64,000 bases of DNA from Shewanella eurypsychrophilus (GTDB lineage: Bacteria; Pseudomonadota; Gammaproteobacteria; Enterobacterales; Shewanellaceae): NCBI RefSeq assembly GCF_007004545.3, contig NZ_CP045503.2:900501-964500 (forward strand), written 5' to 3'. A program made the position numbers and the translations under genes. Of the stretch, positions 53,245 to 63,200 are shown in pieces. How positions within the stretch are numbered: position 1 is the stretch's first letter; each line of letters begins with the position of its first letter. Under the pieces are notes generated by a model that was not told where the DNA came from, made no database searches, and worked only from the letters and a program-made list of their open reading frames with translations.

Positions 53245-54432
53245 TTAGAACTGGTAACCTACACCTAGGTTAAATCCATCAGCATCTTTAGCGCCGCCAA
53301 TTTTTTCATAATCAGCTTTAAAAACAACGTTTTCATGTAACCAGTAGTTCACACCAACATTAGTTTGAGTGATCTTAGTATCGTCGCTGTTGCCTGCTTC
53401 GTTATCATACTCGTTGTAACGAGCGAATAGACCAAAGCTTTCATTGAAGCGGTAAGATGGCTCTATGTACCAACCATTTTGCTCATTACGACCTAAGTCT
53501 TCAGCTTCTTTGCCATCAATATCCCACTGGGCATAAAGGGCTTTAACGGTAAAGTTTTGGATGCTGTAGATAGCGTGAGCAGTCAAAAGCGTTGCAGAAG
53601 CAGTATCCACATCGCCAGCGCCTTGAGTTACGTCAGACTGGTACTGAGCAGTAGCAGCTAGCTCAAGACCTACAACGCCTGTGTATTTAACACGTGCTGT
53701 GTAGGCGAGTTCAGAAGCATCTGCTTTAGCCACTTTTTGACGACCGCTGCGGATGTTATATGCCTTGCTTCCGTCAGTATCGACTTTAAGACCTGATGTC
53801 ATAGCAGCGTCGAAAGCCAGACCTGGCGCTGCTTTAACATTAATGGCTGCACCGGCTTCCCACCATGTGGCTGGAAGAATGTTCTTCTCAACTGGGTTAC
53901 GCTCAACACCGTAGAATGCTGGTGGCTCATGAGTCTCGTTAATGATACCGACTGGCATCAGGAACAGACCCGCTTTACCAGTAAACATCTGGTTGAAATC
54001 ATGCTCTATATAAGCCTGCTCAAGCTCTACTTCACCTGGTTGACCATCGCCAGAAATTGAGTGCTCAACTTCAAGCTCAGAGAAGAAACGTGTACTTTCG
54101 CTGAACTCATGACCGACGAAAAGCACGAAGCGATGGAAATCGATCGACTTTTTATCATTACCTGACTTGTTATCGGTAATGTTGTTGTAGTGAAGCTCAC
54201 CATAACCACCAATAGTCGTTGCACTCTTTGACTCAGCCGTTGCTTCTACTACGTCGGCAGTTTTCTCGACGCGCTTCTCGGTTTCATCTAAGCGTCTTTC
54301 AAGATCTTTCAGCACTTTCTGTTGTTGCTCAATGACTTTACGTAGCTCTTGAGTCTCATCAGATGCGAATGCTGTCTGAGAGGCTAAAATACCAAACAAA
54401 GCACTAGCGATTAAGGTTTTCTTCATCATCAT
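53245..54432 (-). CDS. coiled-coil porin (OprO/OprP-like)
   Basis: A 395-residue outer-membrane barrel. After the signal peptide (TLIASALFGILASQTAFA) come a short coiled coil (about residues 28-62, LRKVIEQQQKVLKDLERRLD) and a barrel beginning TTIGGYGELHYNNI and ending GFNLGVGYQF with terminal Phe, the BAM recognition residue. The strand pattern resembles phosphate-selective and related porins. A Fur-box-like site lies about 70 bases upstream, suggesting the protein is iron-regulated. It is upstream of the FMN-binding and PepSY genes. Confidence 0.8.
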   Translation of the reverse strand: MMMKKTLIASALFGILASQTAFASDETQELRKVIEQQQKVLKDLERRLDETEKRVEKTADVVEATAESKSATTIGGYGELHYNNITDNKSGNDKKSIDFHRFVLFVGHEFSESTRFFSELEVEHSISGDGQPGEVELEQAYIEHDFNQMFTGKAGLFLMPVGIINETHEPPAFYGVERNPVEKNILPATWWEAGAAINVKAAPGLAFDAAMTSGLKVDTDGSKAYNIRSGRQKVAKADASELAYTARVKYTGVVGLELAATAQYQSDVTQGAGDVDTASATLLTAHAIYSIQNFTVKALYAQWDIDGKEAEDLGRNEQNGWYIEPSYRFNESFGLFARYNEYDNEAGNSDDTKITQTNVGVNYWLHENVVFKADYEKIGGAKDADGFNLGVGYQF

Positions 54433-54497
54433 TCTCTTCCCTGTTGTTATTAAAGGGTTATTAAATTTGATGCGATTCTATTTAACTGATTGCAATA

Positions 54498-54516
54498 ATG
54501 CAAACTATTATCATTT
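54498..54516 (-). promoter_or_regulatory. Fur-box-like site upstream of the coiled-coil porin
   Basis: On the minus strand AAATGATAATAGTTTGCATT resembles the Fur consensus GATAATGATAATCATTATC in its left half and partly in its right half. It is about 70 bases before the start codon. Confidence 0.6.
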
Positions 54517-54634
54517 GCTTTTTGATAGAGATCAACAAATGTAAATAATTCGTAAATATTATGGAGGAGGTATTGAAACATGCTAGTGACGGTATTTACT
54601 TTGTAAATTAGAGGGATAACCTTCACTGAGACAC

Positions 54635-54668
54635 AAAAAAGGTGAGCCAATGGCTCACCTTTTTTTTA
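54635..54668. terminator. bidirectional terminator after the TonB receptor
   Basis: AAAAAAGGTGAGCC and GGCTCACCTTTTTT form a 14-bp stem with a 3-base loop and T-runs on both strands. It separates the receptor gene from the porin promoter. Confidence 0.9.
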
Positions 54669-54787
54669 ATGTAAATTTTAGTCGTCTTTAGTGGTAAATC
54701 AGCTTATCTGACACGTTAAATTCGTATATAAAAATAGCGTCTAAGATATATCCTATAAATTAGCTGAATATAGGCATATTTTCATGG

Positions 54788-56977
54788 TTAAAACTTGTAC
54801 GAATAACCCACAGTGACGGTCATAGGCTTACCAGCAAAGTTAGAACCGTGGATCTTAGTGGTGACATATTCAGTATCCAATAGATTTTCTGCCGTCAGGT
54901 ATACCTCTTGTGCATCAGAGATAAAGTAACGCCCAGAAAGATCGACTATGGTTTTTGACTCGATAAGGTGTTCAGTTTCAATTTCATCTTGCCCTGCTAC
55001 GGTTCTGACTTCGTCTGTGTAACGAGCCGATAGTGTCAGAGCCCAGTTTTCACTTGTCACACCTGCCGATGCAAATAGGATATTTTCAGGTAGATATGGC
55101 AGTTTGTCACCTTCGACAACGTCACCCCAAGGGTCAAAATCTGACTCGAAGTTGTTGGCAAATTCGGCACTGGTATAGGTGTAGGCTAACTTCACTGGGA
55201 ACTTGATGTCGCCATCGTTATTGAAGTTATAAGCTAGGCTAAACTCGAGTCCTTTAACATCGACTTCACCACCATTGTACTGATCACCAATGTTGTCATC
55301 GTCACAGCCTTGTGCAGCAGTACAGTTACCATGCATATTGCTGTAATCACTGTAGAAAAATATAGCTTCAGAGGTTAACGCGCCAGCGTTGTAACGCGCA
55401 CCAGCTTCATAGTTCCAGCTTTCCTCCTCCTGGCGATCGGCATTACCCGGGGCTGCAGGTGAGAAGCCTTTTTGTACGCCAGCCAAAATTAACCACTCAC
55501 TGTCAATCTGGTAGCTAGCTGAAAGTGACGGCAACCAAGCCGAGAAGCTATTACTGATATCTTTCTTTGGCTCGCCATCACGGCCTGGGTTTTCTTTACC
55601 CCAGTCGATTCGATTGGTGGTGACATCTTCATAGCGAAGGCCGGCAGTGATGCTAAAGTCTCCAAGCTGGATCTTATCCTGCACATACAGGGCTATGGCT
55701 TCGGCGCTGTCGACACGGTTAGAGTCGGTGCCTGGAGTACCAGCTTCAGTCATTATCATGACCTGATCTGAGCTCATGGTATAGGTATCGACCCATTGGT
55801 ACCTGTCCATCTCATCTTCATGATAGCGAGCACCGAAAGCAATTTCGTGATTGTCGGTATACCAGTTAAGTTCAGTCTGTATGCCTTGAGAGATGTAGGC
55901 ACGATTGTTGGCTTTTACGTCGACTTCAAGATCGCCAGATGTTGGATCTTTATCGAAGTCTGCGGCAATTTGAGTGCCGTCACCACTGATACTTTGACCA
56001 TTTATCTTGCTAGTCTTGTACCAGTTACGTTTGAAGTCGTTATGGTAAACCGTAGTACCTAAAGTTAAATTGTCGCTAAAGTCTATTATATGGTTAAGCT
56101 GGATCTGGGTGTGTTCAGTGTCCATGACATCTTTTTGTGATGCCGAGTAACGAGTATAAGGATTTGCATCGAAATCTTCATTGGTTAAGCCCATGTAAGT
56201 TTCGTTTGAGGTCTCATCTGAATATTTGAGCTTCATCTCTAATACTTGATGATATTTTGCATCTTCAGCCGAACGTATGCTGATTTTTGCGAGTGCATCA
56301 TTTTTCTTAAAACCAGTATCGCCACCCACGCCGTTGATATCACGGAAGCCATCAGCCTGATAGTGATAAACGTCAAATACGCCACCGACTCGCTCACCCT
56401 GACCACCTGCATAAGCGTGTAGTTTGCCGAAGCCATCTTGGCCTGCTGCGACATCGATTTTGCCTGCTAAGTCTTCTTCTGGGATCTGGCGTGAAAGTAA
56501 GTTGATCACACCACCTGTGGTGCGCGGACCATATTTGACTGTCGAACTACCTTTGAGGACTTCGATAGATTGCATTCTTCCCGATGTCGGAAAGTAATAC
56601 GCTGCAGGGGATGCATATGGTGCTGGTGCCGCAAGCACACCATCTTCCATGATGGTAATTTTTTCAGTACGATTTTGGCCTGTACCGCGCATGCCTATAT
56701 TAGGTCTAAGCCCGTAACCATCTTCTTCTTGGATATAGACACCTGGAACACTGGAGAGTGTGCGCATGATATCTGAATACTTAAAGGTCTCTAATTCGGC
56801 TTCGCTAATCTGATGTGCACTACCTGGAACAGTGTTTAGTGGGTTGTTCTTGCCGAAGATGCTGATCTGTTCCATCGGCTCTGTTGAAGCGCTTTCTTGA
56901 GAAAATGCAGGCGTAGATAGGGCTGTTAGTAAAGCTGTCGAAAGTAAACTTAAAGATAAAGTTTTAAGCTGCGGCAT
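54788..56977 (-). CDS. TonB-dependent outer-membrane receptor (FecA-like)
   Basis: A 729-residue receptor. Signal peptide (LSLLSTALLTALSTPAFS), a TonB-box-like EQISIFG, then the plug domain (SSVPGVYIQEEDGYGLRPNI, RGTGQNRTEKITIMEDGVLA, STVKYGPRTTGGVINLLSRQ) and a 22-strand barrel ending VTVGYSYKF with terminal Phe. Family resemblance is to FecA-type ferric-citrate or siderophore receptors; the ligand is uncertain. Start: ATG 56977 with GGAG six bases upstream; a frame to 57034 is not needed. A Fur box is 60-80 bases upstream. No FecIR-type regulators adjoin. Confidence 0.88.
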   Translation of the reverse strand: MPQLKTLSLSLLSTALLTALSTPAFSQESASTEPMEQISIFGKNNPLNTVPGSAHQISEAELETFKYSDIMRTLSSVPGVYIQEEDGYGLRPNIGMRGTGQNRTEKITIMEDGVLAAPAPYASPAAYYFPTSGRMQSIEVLKGSSTVKYGPRTTGGVINLLSRQIPEEDLAGKIDVAAGQDGFGKLHAYAGGQGERVGGVFDVYHYQADGFRDINGVGGDTGFKKNDALAKISIRSAEDAKYHQVLEMKLKYSDETSNETYMGLTNEDFDANPYTRYSASQKDVMDTEHTQIQLNHIIDFSDNLTLGTTVYHNDFKRNWYKTSKINGQSISGDGTQIAADFDKDPTSGDLEVDVKANNRAYISQGIQTELNWYTDNHEIAFGARYHEDEMDRYQWVDTYTMSSDQVMIMTEAGTPGTDSNRVDSAEAIALYVQDKIQLGDFSITAGLRYEDVTTNRIDWGKENPGRDGEPKKDISNSFSAWLPSLSASYQIDSEWLILAGVQKGFSPAAPGNADRQEEESWNYEAGARYNAGALTSEAIFFYSDYSNMHGNCTAAQGCDDDNIGDQYNGGEVDVKGLEFSLAYNFNNDGDIKFPVKLAYTYTSAEFANNFESDFDPWGDVVEGDKLPYLPENILFASAGVTSENWALTLSARYTDEVRTVAGQDEIETEHLIESKTIVDLSGRYFISDAQEVYLTAENLLDTEYVTTKIHGSNFAGKPMTVTVGYSYKF

Positions 56978-57040
56978 AAGTACTCCATTGCGCAATACAC
57001 GAGAGAGAAACCACTGATTAACCATTTTTAGCAAATCTTT

Positions 57041-57059
57041 ATAAGAGTGATTCTCATTT
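57041..57059 (-). promoter_or_regulatory. Fur box upstream of the TonB receptor
   Basis: On the minus strand AAATGAGAATCACTCTTAT matches the Fur palindrome well (AATGAGAATCACTCTT is nearly self-complementary). It is 64-82 bases upstream of the start codon. Confidence 0.75.
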
Positions 57060-57237
57060 GCGTGTGCATCCTAATACTTAACGCTTAAAATTAACTTAAT
57101 TTGGTTTCTCTTTACATTTGTTAACATAGATTAAACCTGTGTGGGTATGGGTGATCTAAGTCATCGGGTGAGTGTTTTACGTTAAGTGATATAGAATGTG
57201 CTCAGATTTGAAATACCGATATAACATTAGAGTAAAT

Positions 57238-57948
57238 ATGTTCCTAACACCTTATTTTAAAAAAGAAAATCAGACTTTATCTGTCACGCAGATTCAGGCC
57301 AGCAATTTTGCTAAGGGGGTCGCTCAAGACTTTAACCCTATCCATAGTGTTGGTGCTAAGCGTTTTTGTGTGCCTGGCGACCTGCTTTTTTCATTGGTGT
57401 TAGGTCAGTATGGTTTAAGCCAGAAAATGGGGTTTAACTTTACTGGAATGGTCGGTGCAGGCGTTGAGTTGCAGTTTCCAGACTCTGTGGAGCAAAAGTT
57501 TGAGATTAGGGATGATAAAGATAAGCTCTACCTTAAAGTCAGTCGCCATGGTGATGTGAGCCGATGTGAAGCTCAACTTGAATCATTTATTCGTAGTTAC
57601 GTCGCTTTTTCGGGTCACAATTTTACTCATGTGCTAGTGCCTATGATGGAACAGCACCAAATGATGATCAACCCGACACGCCCTCTGGTTATCTATGAAA
57701 GTATGTCTTTTGATCTGACGAGTCTAGATTTTGAAGAGGTGAGTCTGTCATTGGTTGGACAGGAGCTTAAAATCGATGGTAAACGTGGCGATGTGACCCT
57801 GAAATTTGAGCTGCATAGCGGTAGCAGCTTAGTGGGAACCGGTATTAAAACATTGGTGATGAGTGGTCTACGTCCTTACGATGCAGAACAAGCCAAAACC
57901 ATGGTTGCCGATTATGAAAGCTACCGCTCTGACTTCGAAAAAGCTTAA
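57238..57948 (+). CDS. DUF3581 protein with hot-dog-like motif
   Basis: A 236-residue protein matching DUF3581, a family of unknown function in Shewanella, Vibrio and relatives. The N-terminal part contains SNFAKGVAQDFNPIHSVGAK followed by VPGDLLFSLVLG; the DxNPxH-then-PG pattern is that of MaoC-type hot-dog dehydratases, so an acyl-thioester ligand is possible. The ATG at 57238 is preferred to the GTG at 57196. It is monocistronic; a long hairpin follows. Confidence 0.75.
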   Translation: MFLTPYFKKENQTLSVTQIQASNFAKGVAQDFNPIHSVGAKRFCVPGDLLFSLVLGQYGLSQKMGFNFTGMVGAGVELQFPDSVEQKFEIRDDKDKLYLKVSRHGDVSRCEAQLESFIRSYVAFSGHNFTHVLVPMMEQHQMMINPTRPLVIYESMSFDLTSLDFEEVSLSLVGQELKIDGKRGDVTLKFELHSGSSLVGTGIKTLVMSGLRPYDAEQAKTMVADYESYRSDFEKA

Positions 57949-57962
57949 CGTTTAGTTATCGC

Positions 57963-57999
57963 TATTTAAGCACTCTATTTTCAATAGAGTGCTTAAATA
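57963..57999 (+). terminator. 17-bp hairpin after the DUF3581 gene
   Basis: TATTTAAGCACTCTATT and AATAGAGTGCTTAAATA pair perfectly around a 3-base loop 15 bases past the stop. The arms are AT-rich, and the T-run is short. Confidence 0.7.
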
Positions 58000-58227
58000 T
58001 AGTGTTCAATATTGTGCTCAATAAGAGTGTAGCTATCAAGTTTGTGCACTCTCGCCTGCTTAAAACCACGTTCATAATTAACTCTAGATGCAGAAAAAAA
58101 CCACACTCAAATAACAGATGATCAAAGTGTGATCTGACAGCTTGTCGGCTTTATCGCGATCATGCATGCTGTGTCTCCGCTAAAATAGCACCACTTGTTC
58201 TATTTTAGCAATCCGTTCGGATGAAGG

Positions 58228-58464
58228 TAGCAGGAGAGTGGGGAATCGCCCCCACACCGACGAGGCAAGTTTAGCTTATTGAAAAATGGCTAGACCACTC
58301 TTTCAGGTGCCAATTGTGATTGGCGTGGACTGCTACTGGACGAGCCTCTGGAGAGATCGTCGATAGCTTTTCTTGAAGCTAGTACACGGCGCCGAAGGCG
58401 AAAGTGTTTAAGTGATTAATTTACTTAGACGCGAAACGCTCAGGCAAAAGGACAGAGGAGAGGA
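58228..58464 (+). ncRNA. tandem glycine riboswitch
   Basis: Two glycine aptamers in series. Aptamer 1 (58228-58340) has GCAGGAGAGTGGGG, ACCGACGAGGCAA, CACTCTTTCAGGTGCC and TGGACTGCTAC, somewhat divergent. Aptamer 2 (58345-58464) has CCTCTGGAGAGATCGT, GGCGCCGAAGGCGAAAG, then GCTCAGGCAAAAGGACAGAG, close to consensus. It is followed by a hairpin with a T-tract and then a symporter gene. Glycine binding probably controls read-through; the direction (ON or OFF) is not evident. Confidence 0.92.
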
Positions 58465-58500
58465 TGACTGCATAGCTCTGTCGTTTGTCTCTATAATGTT

Positions 58501-58527
58501 TAATTAGCAGATGCTAATTAGCTTTTT
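58501..58527 (+). terminator. riboswitch expression-platform terminator
   Basis: TAATTAGCA-GA-TGCTAATTA followed by GCTTTTTAT, about 40 bases after aptamer 2 and about 85 bases before the symporter start. Confidence 0.7.
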
Positions 58528-58612
58528 ATATTGCGTCCGGCTGCGGCGCGTTACAGCCATTTCTTGTTCAATTCCGTTTATTAATTTAGTTGTTTAATAA
58601 TCGAGAACTGCA

Positions 58613-59962
58613 ATGAACTTTGAATCACTTCTAGTTGAAATTAATGCCCTGGTTTGGGGGCCTATTACTCTCTGTTTACTGGTCGGTACTGGTTTATACC
58701 TCACCATCAGACTGAAACTTATTCAGGTATTCTACCTGCCTTTTGCGTTGAAACTCTTGTTTAAACCCGCCACAGGTAAGGGAGACCTCTCCTCTTTCGC
58801 CGCGCTCTGCACCGCGCTATCAGCCACTATTGGTACGGGTAATATTGTCGGTGTCGCCACTGCGATTAAGATTGGCGGTCCCGGGGCGCTGTTTTGGATG
58901 TGGCTCGCGGCATTTTTCGGCATGGCCACCAAGTATGCCGAATGTATGTTAGCGGTGAAGTATCGCACTACAGATGCCAGAGGCCGGATTGCTGGCGGCC
59001 CTATGTACTATATCGAGCGAGGTTTAGGGCTGAGCTGGCTGGCAAAAATATTCGCCGTATTTGGCGTCGCAGTGGCCTTTTTCGGCATTGGCACATTCGC
59101 TCAAGTTAACGCCATCAGTGATGCGATGACCATAGCCTTCGATGTGCCAACTTGGGTGACCGCTGTGGTATTAACCCTGTTGGTGGCCGTGGTGACATTA
59201 GGGGGCGTGACCCGTATTGCCAGTGTGGCTAAAAGGTTGGTGCCTAGCATGGCACTGGCTTATATCACCGCCTGTCTAGGAATATTGTTTAGTTTCAGCG
59301 AGCAGATTTTACCGGCATTTGATCTGGTGATCACTTCAGCCTTTACCCCTATCTCTGCCGCAGGCGGCTTTCTTGGGGCCACCGTAGCGCAAGCACTGCA
59401 AATTGGTATTGCTAGAGGGGTATTCTCCAATGAAGCTGGGCTCGGTAGTGCCCCCATTGCCGCCGCTGCCGCGAAAACTGATGAGCCTGTAGAGCAGGGG
59501 CTGGTGAGCATGACCGGCACCTTCTTCGATACTATTATCATCTGTACCATGACAGGCTTGGTGTTAATTATCACCGGTGTGTGGAGTGGTGATGCCGCGG
59601 GAGCCGCGATGACCAGTGCCGCCTTTATGGCAGGAAGCTCTCCCATTGTTGGCCAATATGTGGTTACCATCGCCTTAGTGTGTTTCGCATTTACCACCAT
59701 CTTAGGTTGGCACTATTATGGTGAGCGTTGCTGGTATTATCTAGTGGGTGACAGAGGACTTAGGCTATATCAGGGGATGTTTTTATTTCTGATTGCCGTC
59801 GGTGCTTTTATCAAGCTCGATATGATCTGGCTGCTCGCTGATACCGTTAATGGCTTGATGGCGATCCCTAACCTGATCGCGCTATTAGGGCTCAGACATG
59901 TGATCTATGGCGAGACCATGAGCTATTTCTCTAGGCGAGAAACAAGGGCGGTAGTTGCATAA
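58613..59962 (+). CDS. alanine/glycine:cation symporter (AGCS family)
   Basis: A 449-residue sodium-coupled symporter of the inner membrane. Family signature SFAALCTALSATIGTGNIVG, then AFFGMATKYAECMLAVKYR and GPMYYIERGLGLSW; about ten helices. Presence of a glycine riboswitch in the leader indicates glycine transport. The ATG at 58613 is preceded by GAGAACTGCA. The next gene is 290 bases away, beyond a CTAG palindrome, and is probably unrelated. Confidence 0.93.
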   Translation: MNFESLLVEINALVWGPITLCLLVGTGLYLTIRLKLIQVFYLPFALKLLFKPATGKGDLSSFAALCTALSATIGTGNIVGVATAIKIGGPGALFWMWLAAFFGMATKYAECMLAVKYRTTDARGRIAGGPMYYIERGLGLSWLAKIFAVFGVAVAFFGIGTFAQVNAISDAMTIAFDVPTWVTAVVLTLLVAVVTLGGVTRIASVAKRLVPSMALAYITACLGILFSFSEQILPAFDLVITSAFTPISAAGGFLGATVAQALQIGIARGVFSNEAGLGSAPIAAAAAKTDEPVEQGLVSMTGTFFDTIIICTMTGLVLIITGVWSGDAAGAAMTSAAFMAGSSPIVGQYVVTIALVCFAFTTILGWHYYGERCWYYLVGDRGLRLYQGMFLFLIAVGAFIKLDMIWLLADTVNGLMAIPNLIALLGLRHVIYGETMSYFSRRETRAVVA

Positions 59963-59978
59963 TAAAATGATCACAATA

Positions 59979-60006
59979 CGTTCCTAGCACCTAGGTACTA
60001 GGAACG
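59979..60006. repeat. 28-bp near-perfect CTAG palindrome
   Basis: CGTTCCTAGCACCTAGGTAC followed by TAGGAACG reads the same on both strands except one pair (C10/A19 position). It lies 17 bases after the symporter stop. Confidence 0.75.
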
Positions 60007-60253
60007 CACTTTCGTGTCTTTAATCGCTCTTTACTTAAGCATTTTTTTGCCACAAATTAGCGTATGATCCCGCTTCTAAAAACTGCAGCTGATTACGGGT
60101 GACTCCCCGATTGCCAAGTATGGCGGTTTGCTTTATTTTAGACTCTCAAAACTGAAACTTAATAGATTAGATTAGCCAGTTTATATCCAGTATAAACCGG
60201 GTTTGTAGTGATCTGTTGCCGTGAGTATCGGCAATGTTTGGATAAGGAAAAAG

Positions 60254-63200
60254 ATGTCAAGCTTGAATCGAATTGTGCTGATAAATACGCACCTACCTGG
60301 CGTAGTTGAACTCGCCCTCGATGGTCACACCAATATTTGTGGTACGAACGCCTCTGGCAAGACCACATTACAGCGCTTAGTGCCCGTCTTTTATGGTGAG
60401 TATCCAAGTCGCGTCGTGCCGTCTACACGAGACAGTTTTGAGCGTTGGTATCTGCCCCATGACTCTAGCTTTATCATCTATGAATATAAGCGTGCCGACG
60501 GTCTGCTTAACCAAGCGGTATTGGCATCGGCTGGCGATGGTAAAGGGGTTAATTATCGCTTTATCGGTAAAGGTTTTGAGCTTGATGATTATATCAAGAC
60601 AAAGCATGGCGATAATATTCAGTGCTTTACCATGGCAGAGCTTGGCCGTGAGATGAAACGTGCTGGCGTCGCTGTGACCAACTTGCTTAACACGCGTGAG
60701 TTTAGGGCGATTATCCAAAACGATAGAGCCTTGTTGAGCACGGGGAGTAATCGCACTGAGTTACGTAATTATGCGCGTCAGTTCTCCTTGTGTGAGGCTG
60801 AGCATTCATTACGTCATATCGAGAAACTCGCCAAAGCAGTACATTCGAAAGAGGGCAAGATGGAGACGATCAAATCGATGATCGCCGCTATTTTGGAAGA
60901 AGATGGCGTTAATCCGCCCAGTTCACGTATTAATCCACAGCAAGTTGAATCTTGGATCAAAGAGAGCCAACTTATTCAGGGCTTTGAGCTGATCCGACCC
61001 GAATTTGAGAAATTAGAGCAAGAGTTCGACCAACTGCTCAGTACTGAGCAGCGGCTCGCCAGTTTACGTCGTGGTTACAGCAAAGATGAAACCGATGAAA
61101 TTGAAAGGCAAGAGCATCACCAAGACTTGTCTAAAGCGCTAAACGCCAAGTTAAGAGAGCTAGATGACCATTGGAAAGAGCAGCGTGATGAGCTCAACTT
61201 AGACTTGTCGGCTGCAAAGGGTGATGTTGCCAAGTGCGAATATGAACTGGACTCGATAGAAGATCAACATGCCTCTTTTCAAGATGCTGAAATCGAACGA
61301 GCTAAGTTGGATCTTGAGCAGCTGCCAAGCTGGCGTGGCACACTAGAAAACTTATCTGAACGACATAAATTACAAACCGAAAAGCACCAAGATATTGAGG
61401 CGGCTTATAATGCTCGCCGTAGCAAGATTGGTGAAGGGCTTAACCGAGAGCTGGAAAACTTGCATCAAGAGCAAGACAGTTTAAGAGAGTCTCGTGATAA
61501 ACAGCGTGAACAAGGCCGAGCGGAGTTAGCTTCGTTAGAGGGCCAATGGCGTGAGGCTACTGACAAAGGGCAGTCTACATTCAGTGAGCAAGGGTATCAG
61601 CTTAAGCTGTCAGCTGCTGAGCTAAAAGTGCGGGTGGATAGCGTCACTTACTCGGAAGAGGAAAAGCTGGCGCTAGCTATTTTCGATGAGCGAATTACCG
61701 GTGCAGATGAAGAACAAGAAGCGTGTAATGCCAGGGTAGATCGTTTTACTACTGAAGATCGCAAGCTTCGCGCCAAACGTGATCAAGCCAATGAAAGTCT
61801 TCGAGTAACGGGTATTCGTGTCACTGAACGTCAAAGTGAGCTCGAAGAGCTGCATCATATCCTGTTCCCTCAGTCACACACCTTGTTGGAGTTTTTACGC
61901 AAAGAAGCTAATGGTTGGGAAAATACCCTCGGCAAGGTGATCAATTCAGAATTGCTGCATCGAAGCGATCTGCACCCTGCTATTTCAGGGGAAAACCTCG
62001 AAGCACTTTACGGCATAGCGTTAGATCTCAAAGCAATCGATTCACCAGAGTATGCAGCGTCTGAGCAAGAGCTACGGATCAAGCACGCCAACGCCGAAGA
62101 GCTGCTAGTCAGTGCTAAAGAGCTACAAACGGAAGCCGAAGGGCACCTGGTTGCGGTCAATGCTGAACTCGATGTTATGGCGCGCGAGCTTACTTTTTCT
62201 CGTACAGCCTATAAAAATAGCCGCGATGATCTGCGCCGTTTGTTTGATGATAAACGTGCAGAGCAGGAGAAGATTCAGCTTGCCTTGAACGAGCGGAAGT
62301 CGGCTTCACAAAAGCAGTTAGCACGACTCGATAATGAGTTAAAACAGTTAAAGCAACAGCAGCAAGAGTGGCTGGAAGCACAAAAAGAGCAAGCGTTAGA
62401 AGCGCGCATGGAGAAAAATGCCTACTGGCAAGAGGTCGTTGGCGCGCTTGATAACCAATTAGGCCAGATTAAAGCCAATATTCAAAATCGGCGAGACCAT
62501 GCTAAGAGTGAACAAAAAGCGTGTGAGCTGTGGTATAAAAATGAGCTCAAATCTCGCGGGATTGATGAAGCTACAATCGTTGCACTTAAAGCCGAAATTC
62601 GCACACTTGAAGCAAATATCAGTAAAGCCGAGCAGCGTCGTAGCGAAGTGTTGCGCTATGATGATTGGTACCAACATACTTGGCTGAAGCGCAAGCCTAA
62701 ACTGCAAACAGAGCTGAGTACGGTTAAGCAAGCCACATTAGCATTAGAGCAGCAGCTTAAATCTAAATCAAATGAGGTTAAGGCGCAGCGGAATGAGCTA
62801 GATGCTAAGCGTAAATCCTCTGATGCGGTGCAAGTTGAAGCCTCTGAGAATTTAACTAAGCTGCGCAGTGTGATGCGCAAACTCACAGAGCTAAAGCTTC
62901 CTGCCAATAATGAAGATGCCCAAGGTGGATTGAGTGAGCGCTTACGTCAAGGTGAAGATCAGCTATTAAAGCGTGACTCATTACTAGGGTCTGTGAAGCA
63001 ATATGTGGAGCATTTTGACTCTGTTATTGCCAGCAAGTCTGGATCGAGTTTGTCAGAGTTCTGGGAGCGAGCGCGTGAAGAGTCTAGCTTCGTTAATGAC
63101 AAAGGCATTCGGATTATCGACTACCGCAAACTGGTCCCGCAACTGGAACAACTACTCAATGTTATGGTGCCGCAATCTATGATGGCACTGAGAGAGCAAG

